This document shows positions 1 through 8,310 of a DNA stretch of 10,462 nt, piece by piece. Origin of the DNA: Cephalothrix simula (lineage: Eukaryota > Nemertea > Palaeonemertea > Archinemertea > Cephalotrichidae). Position 1 is the stretch's first letter, and every line of letters begins with the position of its first letter. The stretch covers positions 1 through 10,462 of the forward strand of contig JAXIUW010223952.1 in assembly GCA_035591015.1 (NCBI GenBank), read 5' to 3'. The notes beneath the pieces are model-generated. The model had not been told where the DNA came from. It saw only the letters and a program-made list of their open reading frames with translations, and did no database searches. Position numbers and translations under genes: made by a program.

Positions 1-335
1 AAAATGGCTGGGTACCCTTTCTTAGTTTACAGTCATTCATTTGAAGGGCAACTAAAACAAGTTAATGTTTCATCGCTGTATAATTTATGGGGGTTCCTAT
101 TATCCTGTTTGCCAAAAATAAAAAAATCAATAATTTGATGATTTTCGCTAGTTTTTTCGCACAATTTACCAACACCCCCTCCACCAGGTGGCAGTAGGTA
201 CATGAAATTACAATCTTGGTTCCTCATATAGCATGCCCTTTCCAATGTTATATAGTTTATCGGGGTATGAAAAACCGACGGGGACGGGTAGCTACAAAGT
301 CATGCCTCAACCGATTTTTTCATGTGTATACCGGT
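1..335. repeat. possible decayed half-copy of the 4022-4779 foldback family
   Basis: No gene is supported here. By eye, several short blocks occur in the same order as in the right arm of the foldback element at 4022-4779. They are a TTTTTTCGCACAATTT-like block near 150-165, a run of CACC/CCACC followed by AGGTG near 170-190, a CGACGGGG block near 278-285, and a CCTCAACC..TTTTTTC..ATGTGTA ending near 305-330. Identity is low and gapped, so this may be an old relative or a chance resemblance. A minus-strand open frame across 33-245 has no recognisable domain and overlaps the repeat-like blocks, so it is not called as a gene. Confidence 0.3.
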
Positions 336-720
336 GAAAAGCTTCCCAGAATTAACTTGGCTATATTGTGTATGGCTTTTGTTTTATTTTAAAAACATGG
401 TGATAAAATTATTTTTCTAAAAACGTTCAATTTGATTATGAATTATGAGAAAGTGAGATATGATATACATTTGTACATGTATTTATTGTTATATGTGTTA
501 TTTATCTTGAAAATTATTTCATATATTTGGTATGTTAAATTATTTTAATATTATTTTTTTCTTCAAAGCATTTATGAATCTTTTGTCTCATTTCTATTCA
601 TATTTTCCACATAAAGCATATTGAATATTGATTTAAATCAAATGCTATGTTTCCGGTATTTAATGAAATTAAATACATGTAAATGTCATCGACTTCCGCT
701 ATTTTCTAGAGTCGGGGTTT
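336..720. other. AT-rich non-coding stretch, nothing recognised
   Basis: The stretch is very AT-rich, with many short runs of A and T and an ACATGTACATGTA-like segment around 465-483. No open frame of useful length, no RNA gene and no clear repeat boundary was seen on either strand. Confidence 0.6.
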
Positions 721-940
721 TTATCCCAGAGGAAAGGGGGCCACTGCAAGCCCATATGAAGTGCACTAATTTAATTCGCAGTTCCTAGTCCCCACTCAAC
801 TTTTTTAACGCTGACCGAGCCACCCAGCATCTGCCTCTCGCTATTTCCCAACGATAAGACTAGCAAGCCATGACGAAGGATTTGATGACGTCATGACCTA
901 CGTCTAGTTCAGCGCCTTTCGGCCATCCAGGCAGACTTAA
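721..940 (-). repeat. possible tRNA-derived SINE fragment (A-box-like motifs)
   Basis: This is a locally GC-richer island. Read on the minus strand, it contains TGGCCGAAAGGCG (925 to 913), preceded by GCCTGGA. This resembles the D-arm and A-box of leucine or serine tRNAs, but without the usual variable D-loop bases. A CAAATCC segment further along the same strand is a weak B-box candidate. A second A-box-like stretch, TGGCTCGGTCAGCG, lies at 822 to 809. Neither folds into a full cloverleaf by eye, so this is not an intact tRNA gene. A tRNA-derived SINE head or a tRNA pseudogene fits best, but without a second copy this stays tentative. A perfect palindrome, ATGACGTCAT, lies at 885-894. Confidence 0.3.
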
Positions 941-1470
941 ATATCCTCATACACTGTAATCATTATTATCATTGCTTTAAATTATTATTATTATTAATTT
1001 TCAAAATGTGTAGCTAAAATTATTAATTCTATAAACTTAAGAAAATTTCTTACATTGCCCGCTTCTCACGGGTCAATATTGAAGTACGTGTAAACATGCA
1101 GGCCGGTTAAGAAAAAATTATGATTCATTTGATAAAAACAAAACATTTGATAAAATTATTAATACAAAACTGTCTATTTTACCACGCGCTTACTGGGAAT
1201 CCATAATTTTCCACTTTCTTGGCATTTATTTTTTAACTAAATAATTTGCGACATCTCTGTTTACATACACAATTGTCTGGAAAAATTGTCGGAGGAGCAA
1301 TCAAAAAGGGCTTCCCCCCTAAGTCATCTATTCGTAATTTGGTCCTCAATAAATTTCGATCAACTGTGGCCTCCCTAGCGGCAAAAATGTGAATTTAGAC
1401 TTCTGAGTACATCGAAACTGGTAGTAGATAGATAAAAATGAATTCTTAGTTTATCTCAGTTTGAACCTTA
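941..1470. other. AT-rich non-coding stretch with a small ATT microsatellite
   Basis: No gene is supported. There is a short ATT-type microsatellite at about 981-996. The rest is AT-rich with stop codons in all frames at short spacing. It leads directly into the left arm of the foldback palindrome. Confidence 0.6.
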
Positions 1471-1918
1471 ACGTAGCCATGTACTAAACCCCGAACAGAA
1501 ACTATTCTTGGAACTTTGTCCTTCAAAATTCAAAGTTTGGATTAAAATTTTTCAAAGGCAGCTGCATTTATTTATTATTTACCTAATTCCTGTTGATAAT
1601 ATGATGGTTTATTTGAAAATAATATCATTAGAACTATTTGTGATCACTATGAAATTGTGAAAAATAAGCTTACAATATGAGTCACATTTTGTGAAAAGGT
1701 TTGTCTTCACTATACTATTTTACCTATGTTTTCGAAGTCATCCCGATGAACTAAAGTTCTACAGATATTATTTCACATAAACCAACAGTAATTAGGTAAA
1801 TAATAAATAAATGCAGCTGCCTTTGAAAAATTTTGATCGAAACTTTGAATTTTGAAGGATAAAGTTCCAAGAATAGTTTTTGTTCGGCTCGGGGTTTAAG
1901 ACATACTAAGCATAGTAT
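1471..1918. repeat. foldback (long inverted repeat) element, about 165-bp arms
   Basis: The left arm (about 1471-1636) and right arm (about 1754-1918) are reverse complements over almost their whole length. The loop between them is about 117 nt. Matching landmarks, all read in left-arm orientation, are TAAACCCCG at the outer side, then AACTATTCTTGGAACTTT, then TTTTTCAAAGGCAGCTGCAT, then TTTATTATTTACCTAATT, then GGTTTAT and AGAAC near the loop. Differences are scattered point changes plus about 10 extra bases in the left arm. No transposase frame lies inside, so this is a non-autonomous foldback or MITE-like element. An RNA read through it would form a long hairpin. No target-site duplication was identified. 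A minus-strand open frame at 1751-1960 falls across the right arm and is not called as a gene. Confidence 0.85.
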
Positions 1919-3415
1919 TATGCTATTCATTTCTATTCCTGCAGAGCAGTGAAATTTCATATAAAATTGTTTAAGTTGACAAATAACGTCTCAGTCATTA
2001 TTCTTAAAATACACTTTTTTGGGGGAAAAAAATCATTAGCTCGCCAATTCTGGCCCTGTAAGAAAAATCGATATTTTACCAACTTATACTTGAGAGATTT
2101 TCTAAAATATTGAACCGAATTGAAGGGAATTTAATTACCTTTATTCTCATATGCCACTTGGGTCCTTTTTGTCTATACATTTATGAATCGTTAAGCATTT
2201 TCTGAGGGTCTACTACTCGTTAATTCTGGGTGTAGTGGTCGTGGACTCTAGTCGACTTAATGGTCCAAATTGATGGTTTTCAATCCGCCTTTATTGAGTG
2301 TTGAGTGCCATCTTTGAAAAAAAGTATTATATATTTATTGTATACAAGAGATTGTATTAATCCGTTACAAAAATTTTGTAATGTAGCTTTAATCTATATT
2401 GTATGAAAAGTTATATACGTTTCTATTGTTGTAAAAGGTGCTATTGCTATATTAAATTAATGTGTAACATTCATTAATAATACGTTTTGATTGAAGTCTG
2501 TTTTAGTACCTACATTTTAAAAACACAAGGTCCATAACAAACCTCGGATAACCAGCATATCATTATGTTATGAGTGAACAAAACCTCACATTTCATCTCT
2601 TCGATTTAGATTGCAATCCACAATGGCAGCCATTTTGTCAGTGTAAGTCGCAAACAGTGAAACAATACAAAAACGTATAAAACTAAATAAACAAATAAAA
2701 CTGATATATATTATTTATGATTATTAATGTAATCTTTTACTATTTAAATGCCTAATCTATAATTTATTTGATTTTTTGGATTTAAAATTTATTTTGACAA
2801 AATTTATTCAAAATGGCTGCCATTCTCCATTGAAAATCGGATAATTGTTAAAATTCACAAGTTTATTCGGAAAGAAGTGATTAATACTAAATTTCATTAA
2901 ATTATATATACTAACCGATTGCAATCCATGAGAAATAGCCTAGTCACTGAATATCCACATATTTTATAACATCGATTTTTTTTCAGAATTTCCTCTTAAA
3001 TAAATACACAAAGAAGAAAAATGATTATTTTCTTAATAAAACCATTTATTGACACATATTTCGACAATGACTCGATTACAAAAAACGACAATTTTTCTAA
3101 AAATTATTTTTTGTAAACTATAAGTAAAATGTTCGACATGAAATCAAATGAAAATGATGAAAAATGAAAAGACATGACGAGTTAGTTTAAGTCAACTTAC
3201 CTTAATTTACCTCTATATATCCTATATGAATGCGAAAGTGTTTTGGGAACAACTTTTTCAAAAATTGATTAAAAATAAATTGTTTATTTCTCGTGTTCTT
3301 ATAACATGACCAGCTTAATCTTGAGTTTAGCCTCCTATAGAAAAAACCACATCTTAATCGTACATCAGAGAGATGGAGTTTTCGCAGGAAACTAACAAGA
3401 ACTAGTCTACAATAA
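1919..3415. other. long AT-rich non-coding stretch with short repeats
   Basis: No coding exon, RNA gene or transposon end could be supported in this 1.5-kb stretch. It does hold a perfect 16-bp inverted pair, AATGGCAGCCATTTTG at 2622-2637 against its reverse complement at 2809-2824. A 12-bp direct pair, GATTGCAATCCA, lies at 2609-2620 and 2917-2928 and brackets the inverted pair. These may be remnants of one decayed element of about 320 bp, but no terminal duplication is visible. The rest is A/T runs and scattered TATA-like words with no directional meaning. Confidence 0.55.
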
Positions 3416-3790
3416 TGACGTCAACTTCGGTATTTTTTATCACTGCTCATTGAATTTCAACTGGCAACAATTCTAGACCACCCAATTTATCTGACGTAAT
3501 TTAAATTGAATGTCACTGGCCATTGCGATCACCCTGCACCACCCAATTTTGCTAACATAAACGGACGTCAGAAAAAATTTTGAACACCACCCAATTAAAT
3601 TTTGGATAAAAATTTCTTGGTACCAACCATTCTGACACCAGATAAAATTTAGGGCAAAATTTCCATGACACCACTCAATTTATCTGACGTCAGATAAAAC
3701 ATTGGCGAAACCCCGACCAATTTATCTGAACGTCAGATAAAATTTTGGGCAAAATTTCCTTGGGCAAAATTTCCTTGACACAAAGACGTT
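3416..3790. repeat. degenerate interspersed repeat array centred on TGACGTCA palindromes
   Basis: A motif of the form CACCACCCAATTTATCTGACG, often followed by CAGATAAAATTTTGGGCAAA, recurs with changes. The ACCACCCAAT-type starts fall near 3477, 3538, 3586, 3622, 3670 and 3714, at irregular spacings of about 36-61 bp. One copy contains a perfect 14-bp palindrome, ATCTGACGTCAGAT (3682-3695). The next carries the same word with one inserted A (3724-3738). An exact 15-bp tandem duplication, GGGCAAAATTTCCTT, lies at 3747-3761 and 3762-3776. Another TGACGTCA is at 3416-3423. TGACGTCA is the classical cAMP-response element core, but here the word belongs to a repeat, so regulatory function is not implied. 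No coding frame crosses it. Confidence 0.7.
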
Positions 3791-4021
3791 TGACACCCAC
3801 CGACCCCGCCCATCTTGCGTATCAAGGCGATACGATTATTATATTTTCAGTAGAAACTATACCGTTGAGTATCAACTTGACCCCGCCCTGTGTCTGAGTT
3901 TGACTTATAGCCCCCCTGGTTGTTTTACAAAGAGCATTAACTGAAGTTGACGCCAGGCATGTCTATTTTGTTATGTATCGGACATAGAGAGGTATATTCA
4001 ATATATTTATAACTACAAGAT

Positions 4022-4779
4022 TACACAAATGGATGGAAAAATTGGAATGAGGCACCGTATAAAATGGTCAAATGTCGGCCCTCCCGTCGAGATCGCCTAG
4101 AAAGGGCATCGGAACCCCTTAACCATATACATTTTTGGAAAGGACATGAGCAGTTACACACCATGGGTGGGTTTTTAAATTTGTAGACCACCTGGTGGCG
4201 CAAAATGTGCAAAAAATTCGAATTAGAAAATGGACTAAGTCCCACTTTTAGCGGTCGGAGGTTAAGAAAACACCCCGATAGACCAAAATTAGCTACATTA
4301 AGTTGTTTGGCATACAAATAATAACAAATGACCCAACTACTGGGTTTCTAGGTCCGAAATTGCCAACACAGGTTTCATTTATGTCGAGGCACATATGGAA
4401 TCGAATGACCTTTGACCCAACGGGTTACCTGTTATTATTAAGAACCCAAGATTCGTGTCATTAACTATGCTTGATATGCCAAACAATCTATTGTAGGTAG
4501 TTTTGGTCTAACCTGAACGATTCAGGGTGTTCCCTTAACATCCGTCCACTACATTTTGTATAAGTGGGACTTAAGTCTCTTTTCGAATTTTTTGCACATT
4601 TTGCGCCACCACTCGTCACAGGTGCGGCCAAAAATGTATAAAACCTTCCATGGTGTGTAACTTTTAAAAAATGTATAGGGTCAAGGGGTTTTGTTGCCTC
4701 TTCGAGGAGATCTCGACGGGGGGGGTCGAAATTTGACCGTTTTACAGTACCTCATTCAATTTTTCCATCCATTTGTGTA
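4022..4779. repeat. large foldback element with TA flanks, about 300-bp arms
   Basis: The left end begins TACACAAATGGATGGAAAAA (from 4022) and the right end is its near-exact reverse complement, finishing at 4779. The two arms stay complementary inward. They share the GACGGGNGGGTCG-like block, the AAAATGTATA block, TTTTGCGCCACC, AATTTTTTGCACATTTTG, AGTGGGACTTA and TTTGGCAT. They close on AATAATAAC (4317-4325) against GTTATTATT (4431-4439), leaving a core of about 105 nt. The right arm carries about 40 extra bases (about 4440-4484) with no partner in the left arm. If the ends are CACAAATGG, each is flanked by TA, which would suit a Tc1/mariner-style duplication, but the dinucleotide is too short to prove it. 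There is no transposase frame. The minus-strand open frame at 4021-4317 is simply the left arm. Confidence 0.85.
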
Positions 4780-5010
4780 CATTAACAACAAATCAGCAGG
4801 TGTTAAATATAGAACCAAAAGCATATTGTAAATATAGTAAGGCTGAAAATTCTATTAACTATCTGCTGCATACGTGTATATAAATCTTGTGTTACAAAAA
4901 GCAGTTTTTAAATGGACAAGTAATAGTAAGCAAAAACTTGGTTAACAATTGTGCGAAAAAGAAAGTTCTTTAAATAGTAACCAAGTTTTAAAAAGAAAAA
5001 GGACCTCATT
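4780..5010. other. AT-rich spacer with a perfect 12-bp inverted repeat
   Basis: No gene is seen. AAAACTTGGTTA (4933-4944) and its exact reverse complement (4978-4989) could pair across a 33-nt loop. It is not followed by a T-run typical of Pol III or bacterial termination, and its role is unknown. Confidence 0.5.
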
Positions 5011-5195
5011 TTTGGACGCGTTACTTCCAGACTCTTTACACAAAAAATTCCCTGACCTTTTTCAGAAAAGCATGAGCAAGAAGTTTGGAAAAATTCATTA
5101 GCGGCCCTGGACGAATAAAAATTCCCTGACTTTTGAAGGACAAATTAAAACTCCTTACCTTTCCCTGATTTTCAGGTTAGTTACATGCCACCCTG
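5011..5195 (+). repeat. truncated copy of the CAGGGTGG-ended element
   Basis: This shares the order and wording of the full copy at 5880-6214: a TTGGAC start, a CAAAAAATTCCCTGACC block followed by TTTTTCAG, then GAATAAAAATTCCCTGACTT, then TTTCCCTGATTTTC, and finally the terminal GCCACCCTG ending at 5195. The left terminal repeat is absent and the internal tandem units found in the other copy are missing, so it is 5'-truncated or internally deleted. It has no coding capacity. Confidence 0.75.
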
Positions 5196-5673
5196 ATTTT
5201 TCTATTAGGTCAATTTCTACCCTACGAACCCTTATGTATCTTTTTAAAACTTGCGTTTTAACAATTCAAAATGCCAGGAAATGAAGCTACACTTATAAAA
5301 TGGGAATCATATATCTATCATCGACTATTAAACACGAATTATCATTTAAAAAATATGGAACGATTAACATTCAATGCCTAAAGGAAATTATCACAAAAAA
5401 TTCCGAATTCCGAATAATTACGTGTTACTTTACTTATTCTAATAATAAACAAATAGTCAAAAGAACATCAACCATGTTTTCCAGAGACAAAATTATATCC
5501 AGCTACATGCATTCTTAGTATAGAAGTACATTTCACTGTAAGAGTACAAAAATATTATGGTCGTTAAAAAATATTTTTTAATAAAGAAGCCCATTATTTC
5601 AATCTTGACTCTCTTACCACTGCATTCGATATACAGCGATAGGAACTAAAGGTGGGATTGTGACAGATTGTGA
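5196..5673. other. AT-rich non-coding stretch
   Basis: A plus-strand ATG-initiated frame of 72 codons runs from 5300 to 5518. Its product is rich in Ile, Lys, Ser and Asn, as expected of random AT-rich DNA, with no recognisable domain. There are no splice signals or supporting context, so it is not called as a gene. Nothing else was recognised. Confidence 0.55.
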
Positions 5674-5822
5674 ATATTCAAATTCAAAATCTTTTTTTAT
5701 ATTCAAATTCAAAATCTTTTTTTATATTCAAATTCAAAATCTTTTTTTATATTCAAATTCAAAATCTTTTTTTATATTCAAATTCAAAATCTTTTTTATA
5801 TTCAAATTCAAAATCTTTTTTT
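5674..5822 (+). repeat. 25-bp minisatellite, six copies
   Basis: The unit is ATATTCAAATTCAAAATC followed by seven T. Six head-to-tail copies begin at 5674, 5699, 5724, 5749, 5774 and 5798. They are identical apart from the fifth, which has one T fewer (24 bp). The near-perfect identity points to recent expansion or to assembly uncertainty. It lies just upstream of the full CAGGGTGG element. Confidence 0.97.
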
Positions 5823-5879
5823 AACTGATAATGATAGTCATTGCTATAAAATTTAGAGAAAAATTAAACAAAACAATTT

Positions 5880-6214
5880 CAGGGTGGGCGGGTGGCCACG
5901 GTTCCAAGATTTGGACTTTTCCCTTGATTTCCACGACTCTTAGCAAAAAATTACCTGACCTTTTTCAGGCTATGCGTTAGCGAAAATTTCAAAATATTCC
6001 GAAGCGTCAAGCGACATAATTTTATGATAACCACAAAGATTTTTAATGCATTAAGCGACATAATTCCATGATAACCGCAAAGATTTTTATGCGTAAAGCG
6101 ACAGATTTTTATTGCAGAAACCATGGAAGAATAAAAATTCCCTGACTTTGGTAGTTTTTTAAATACCCTGACTTTTCCCTGATTTCCTGGTTTTCCAGGT
6201 AAGTGGCCACCCTG
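5880..6214 (+). mobile_element. non-autonomous DNA element with CAGGGTGG terminal inverted repeats
   Basis: The left end is CAGGGTGG (5880-5887) and the right end is its exact reverse complement, CCACCCTG (6207-6214). A further GTGGCCAC lies close to both ends. The interior is typified by repeated TTCCCTGAC / TTCCCTGATTT wording. It also carries two tandem units of 44 and 43 bp starting AGCGACATAA (6010-6053 and 6054-6096), plus a partial third from 6097. A CAG-starting terminus is compatible with hAT-like elements, but no convincing 8-bp target-site duplication was found, so the superfamily is left open. The minus-strand frame at 5951-6223 is contained in the repeat and is not a gene. Confidence 0.75.
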
Positions 6215-6540
6215 ATTTTTCAAAACCCGGATGATAATTTTTATGTGACCAGAAATATTTTGATTTTCATAAGCATGTCAAATTGATAAGACAAAAATAT
6301 TTAAATGAAATAACACATTACACTTAAAACAGAAATATCACAGTTACAAACACTATTCTTTTACATTCTAAAAAATCGACACGAAACACTCGGGGAGCGT
6401 TATCAAGTAAGGGAGCAATTTTATAAAAAATAAAGTTCTGACATAATAAAAATACACACTCGGCTTTAACCAAATAATAAGGAACTGAACAAATATTTTG
6501 TTAATGAACGAAAATGATACAATCATTCTTGATCATAATA
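6215..6540. other. AT-rich non-coding stretch, nothing recognised
   Basis: No open frame of useful length, RNA gene or repeat boundary is visible. The sequence is mostly A-rich, with a few TTTATAAAA-like words that carry no directional evidence. Confidence 0.55.
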
Positions 6541-7640
6541 ATAATATCGTACTACACAAATGTATGTATAAATGAAGGACATCGCAATTGGCTTCGCTCC
6601 ATTGCTTCTTCCAGATATATCTAGGGGACCATCTAAAGTCTGGCTACGAATGGAACGCAAAATGTAGTGTCATGGCGGCGGTCTTGAAGCATTTACTAAA
6701 ACGCGTAACTCGTCGGAGGTATAAAACACAAATTCAGACTCCGCCAGATGTTATTTTTTCTACTTTTAATTTGCAATAAACGGTTCAAAAGAATAAAATT
6801 ATAAAAGTTACCAAAGCAAAGTGCAAGTGAAAAGTTGAAGTGGCAACATGCTGCCATTTAATTTAGCTTCCTCCTGGCCTCGGGTAGGATACCTCTGAGT
6901 GACGTATTTCCGCAGTTAAAGGACAGTCGGGGAGCCTCAAAGGAACCAATGGAACGCGACCAATGAGTCAAAAAGGCCCCCCGGTTTCTGGATACCCCCT
7001 TGATTGATCCTTATGCATTCCAAATCCTGTTGGAAATCCCTGATCCATACTACCAAAACTTTATTTTAATGTCCGGACCTAATGTTTCGCAACACCTATT
7101 GTATCACAAGTTTTTCTTTTTGCAACAAATCGCTTCCGGTTTCGATCAATCCTACAGATTAAAATTGAACGGGATAAATTTGGCTATAAATGATCATAAA
7201 TGAAACTAGATATGATGGAAGCGATTTGTAGTCAACAGAGCTAAAACGAAAAACTTGCGGTACAGAGGTACGTTGCGAAATAACATGTTGTGACGTTAGA
7301 AAAAATGGGCCCGGGGCGGCAACCAATTGAAAATCTTATCTTGGATCAAGGTTTTACAAAAGGATTCAGAAAATGTATGGGTCAAGAGGCTTTTCGGCCA
7401 CTGCTATCTAGAAAACCGCAGGATCGCTTTTGGCCCATTAGAAATGTCCAGCCAATTTATCCATACATTTAATTGTGTATGCTTAGATGATAAAATGCAC
7501 AAATTTAGATGTTCTTCTTGGAGCACCGTACAAATTTCTTAAGATGTTACGAAAAGGACCCTGATAAAGTCAATGTTATAAAATTTAAAAATATACTGAA
7601 AAGTCATCAAACTTTACAAAGTATAAACTCTGTTTTGCAT
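6541..7640. other. mixed-composition stretch without a supported gene
   Basis: Short open frames exist but none shows a domain. The most gene-like is a 35-codon plus-strand frame at 6672-6779. It opens ATGGCGGCG, encodes a basic peptide starting MAAVLKHLLKRVTRRRY, and its stop overlaps AATAAA (6775-6780). Frames at 6588, 7000 and 7290 begin at TTG or without context and look random. A perfect 13-bp inverted repeat, ACAAATCGCTTCC (7125-7137) with its partner at 7217-7229, could form a hairpin with a 79-nt loop. The block at about 7290-7490 has faint wording similarity to the 4022-4779 foldback arm, which is not secure. Confidence 0.4.
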
Positions 7641-7760
7641 CAAAGGTGACTTTTAGCAAAATTGGTGACTTTCATAATTGCAAAATAGTGACTGGCTTAT
7701 ACCGTTTTTGTATCAAAGTTTTTTTTTTTTTGCAAAAAATAGCAAAATAGTGACTTTTTA
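7641..7760 (+). repeat. short dispersed GTGACTTTT / GCAAAATAG repeats with a 13-T run
   Basis: The words GGTGACTTT and GCAAAATNGTGACT recur within 120 bp, at 7645, 7664, 7680 and 7742, at irregular spacing. A run of 13 T lies at 7719-7731. The segment reads like a decayed tandem or dispersed repeat rather than a gene. No longer unit could be delimited. Confidence 0.5.
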
Positions 7761-8176
7761 TCATTGTATTGAGCTATTTGTTGGTTAAAAATCGTGCTAC
7801 CTTTTATAAAGTTAGAAAGTTAATAAAAAAAGCACATACAGTTTACAGTATAAAAACAATACTTAGCGATATATACAGGTTTTAAAGATTATCTAATTTA
7901 GCACATTAGCATGAAAATAGTATCTAGAAAGGAATGTCATTCCAGAAATTACTATGCACATTTGTATATTGCACATTGCACATTTGAGGCACTTACGAGA
8001 CGTCATAATATGGCATAAAATAGTAATGAATGCTTTATCAACATTTCGTAGATAAAATTATAATGAATTAATAAGAATGCCGTGTATATTATTTCCTAGA
8101 AATTCTTGATTCTACTTTCTACAGTTTGTCAGCATAAAAATTTCCACTTTTCCATGATTATATTTGCATATTTGAT
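7761..8176. other. AT-rich flank downstream of the minus-strand gene
   Basis: No open frame or repeat boundary is seen apart from three GCACATT words clustered around 7956-7985. Part of this may be transcribed 3' flank of the gene on the right, depending on where the transcript is cleaved. Confidence 0.5.
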
Positions 8177-8182
8177 TTTAAT
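8177..8182 (-). promoter_or_regulatory. candidate poly(A) signal ATTAAA
   Basis: On the minus strand, ATTAAA lies about 130 nt after the TAG stop of the terminal exon. ATTAAA is the commonest variant of the animal poly(A) hexamer. No AATAAA occurs on this strand between the stop and about 7600, so this is the best candidate, although in such AT-rich DNA it could be chance. Confidence 0.4.
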
Positions 8183-8310
8183 ACCCAAATTATAAAATTT
8201 GAAATAGAAATACAACATTAATAGCTCATGATTAGAATTTTAAAATATGTAAATATAATATAATAAGCGCAATATATAATTTATGTCAAAAATATATATA
8301 ACTTTAGAAT

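Noticed and set aside
4021-4317. Minus-strand 98-codon frame
   Set aside because: It coincides exactly with the left arm of the foldback element, so it is a by-product of the repeat.
5300-5518. Plus-strand 72-codon ATG frame
   Set aside because: Its Ile/Lys/Asn/Ser-rich composition matches random AT-rich DNA. It has no domain, splice context or promoter evidence.
5951-6223. Minus-strand 90-codon frame
   Set aside because: It lies within the CAGGGTGG element and reads through its tandem units. No transposase motif is present.
6640-6690. Minus-strand GCCGCCATGA start context
   Set aside because: The start context is excellent, but the frame stops after nine codons and no donor was seen before the stop.
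7290-7542. Two overlapping plus-strand frames, and a possible third copy of the foldback arm
   Set aside because: The frames show no domain. The similarity to 4660-4779 (ATGTATGGGTCAAG-type words) is too patchy to call by eye.
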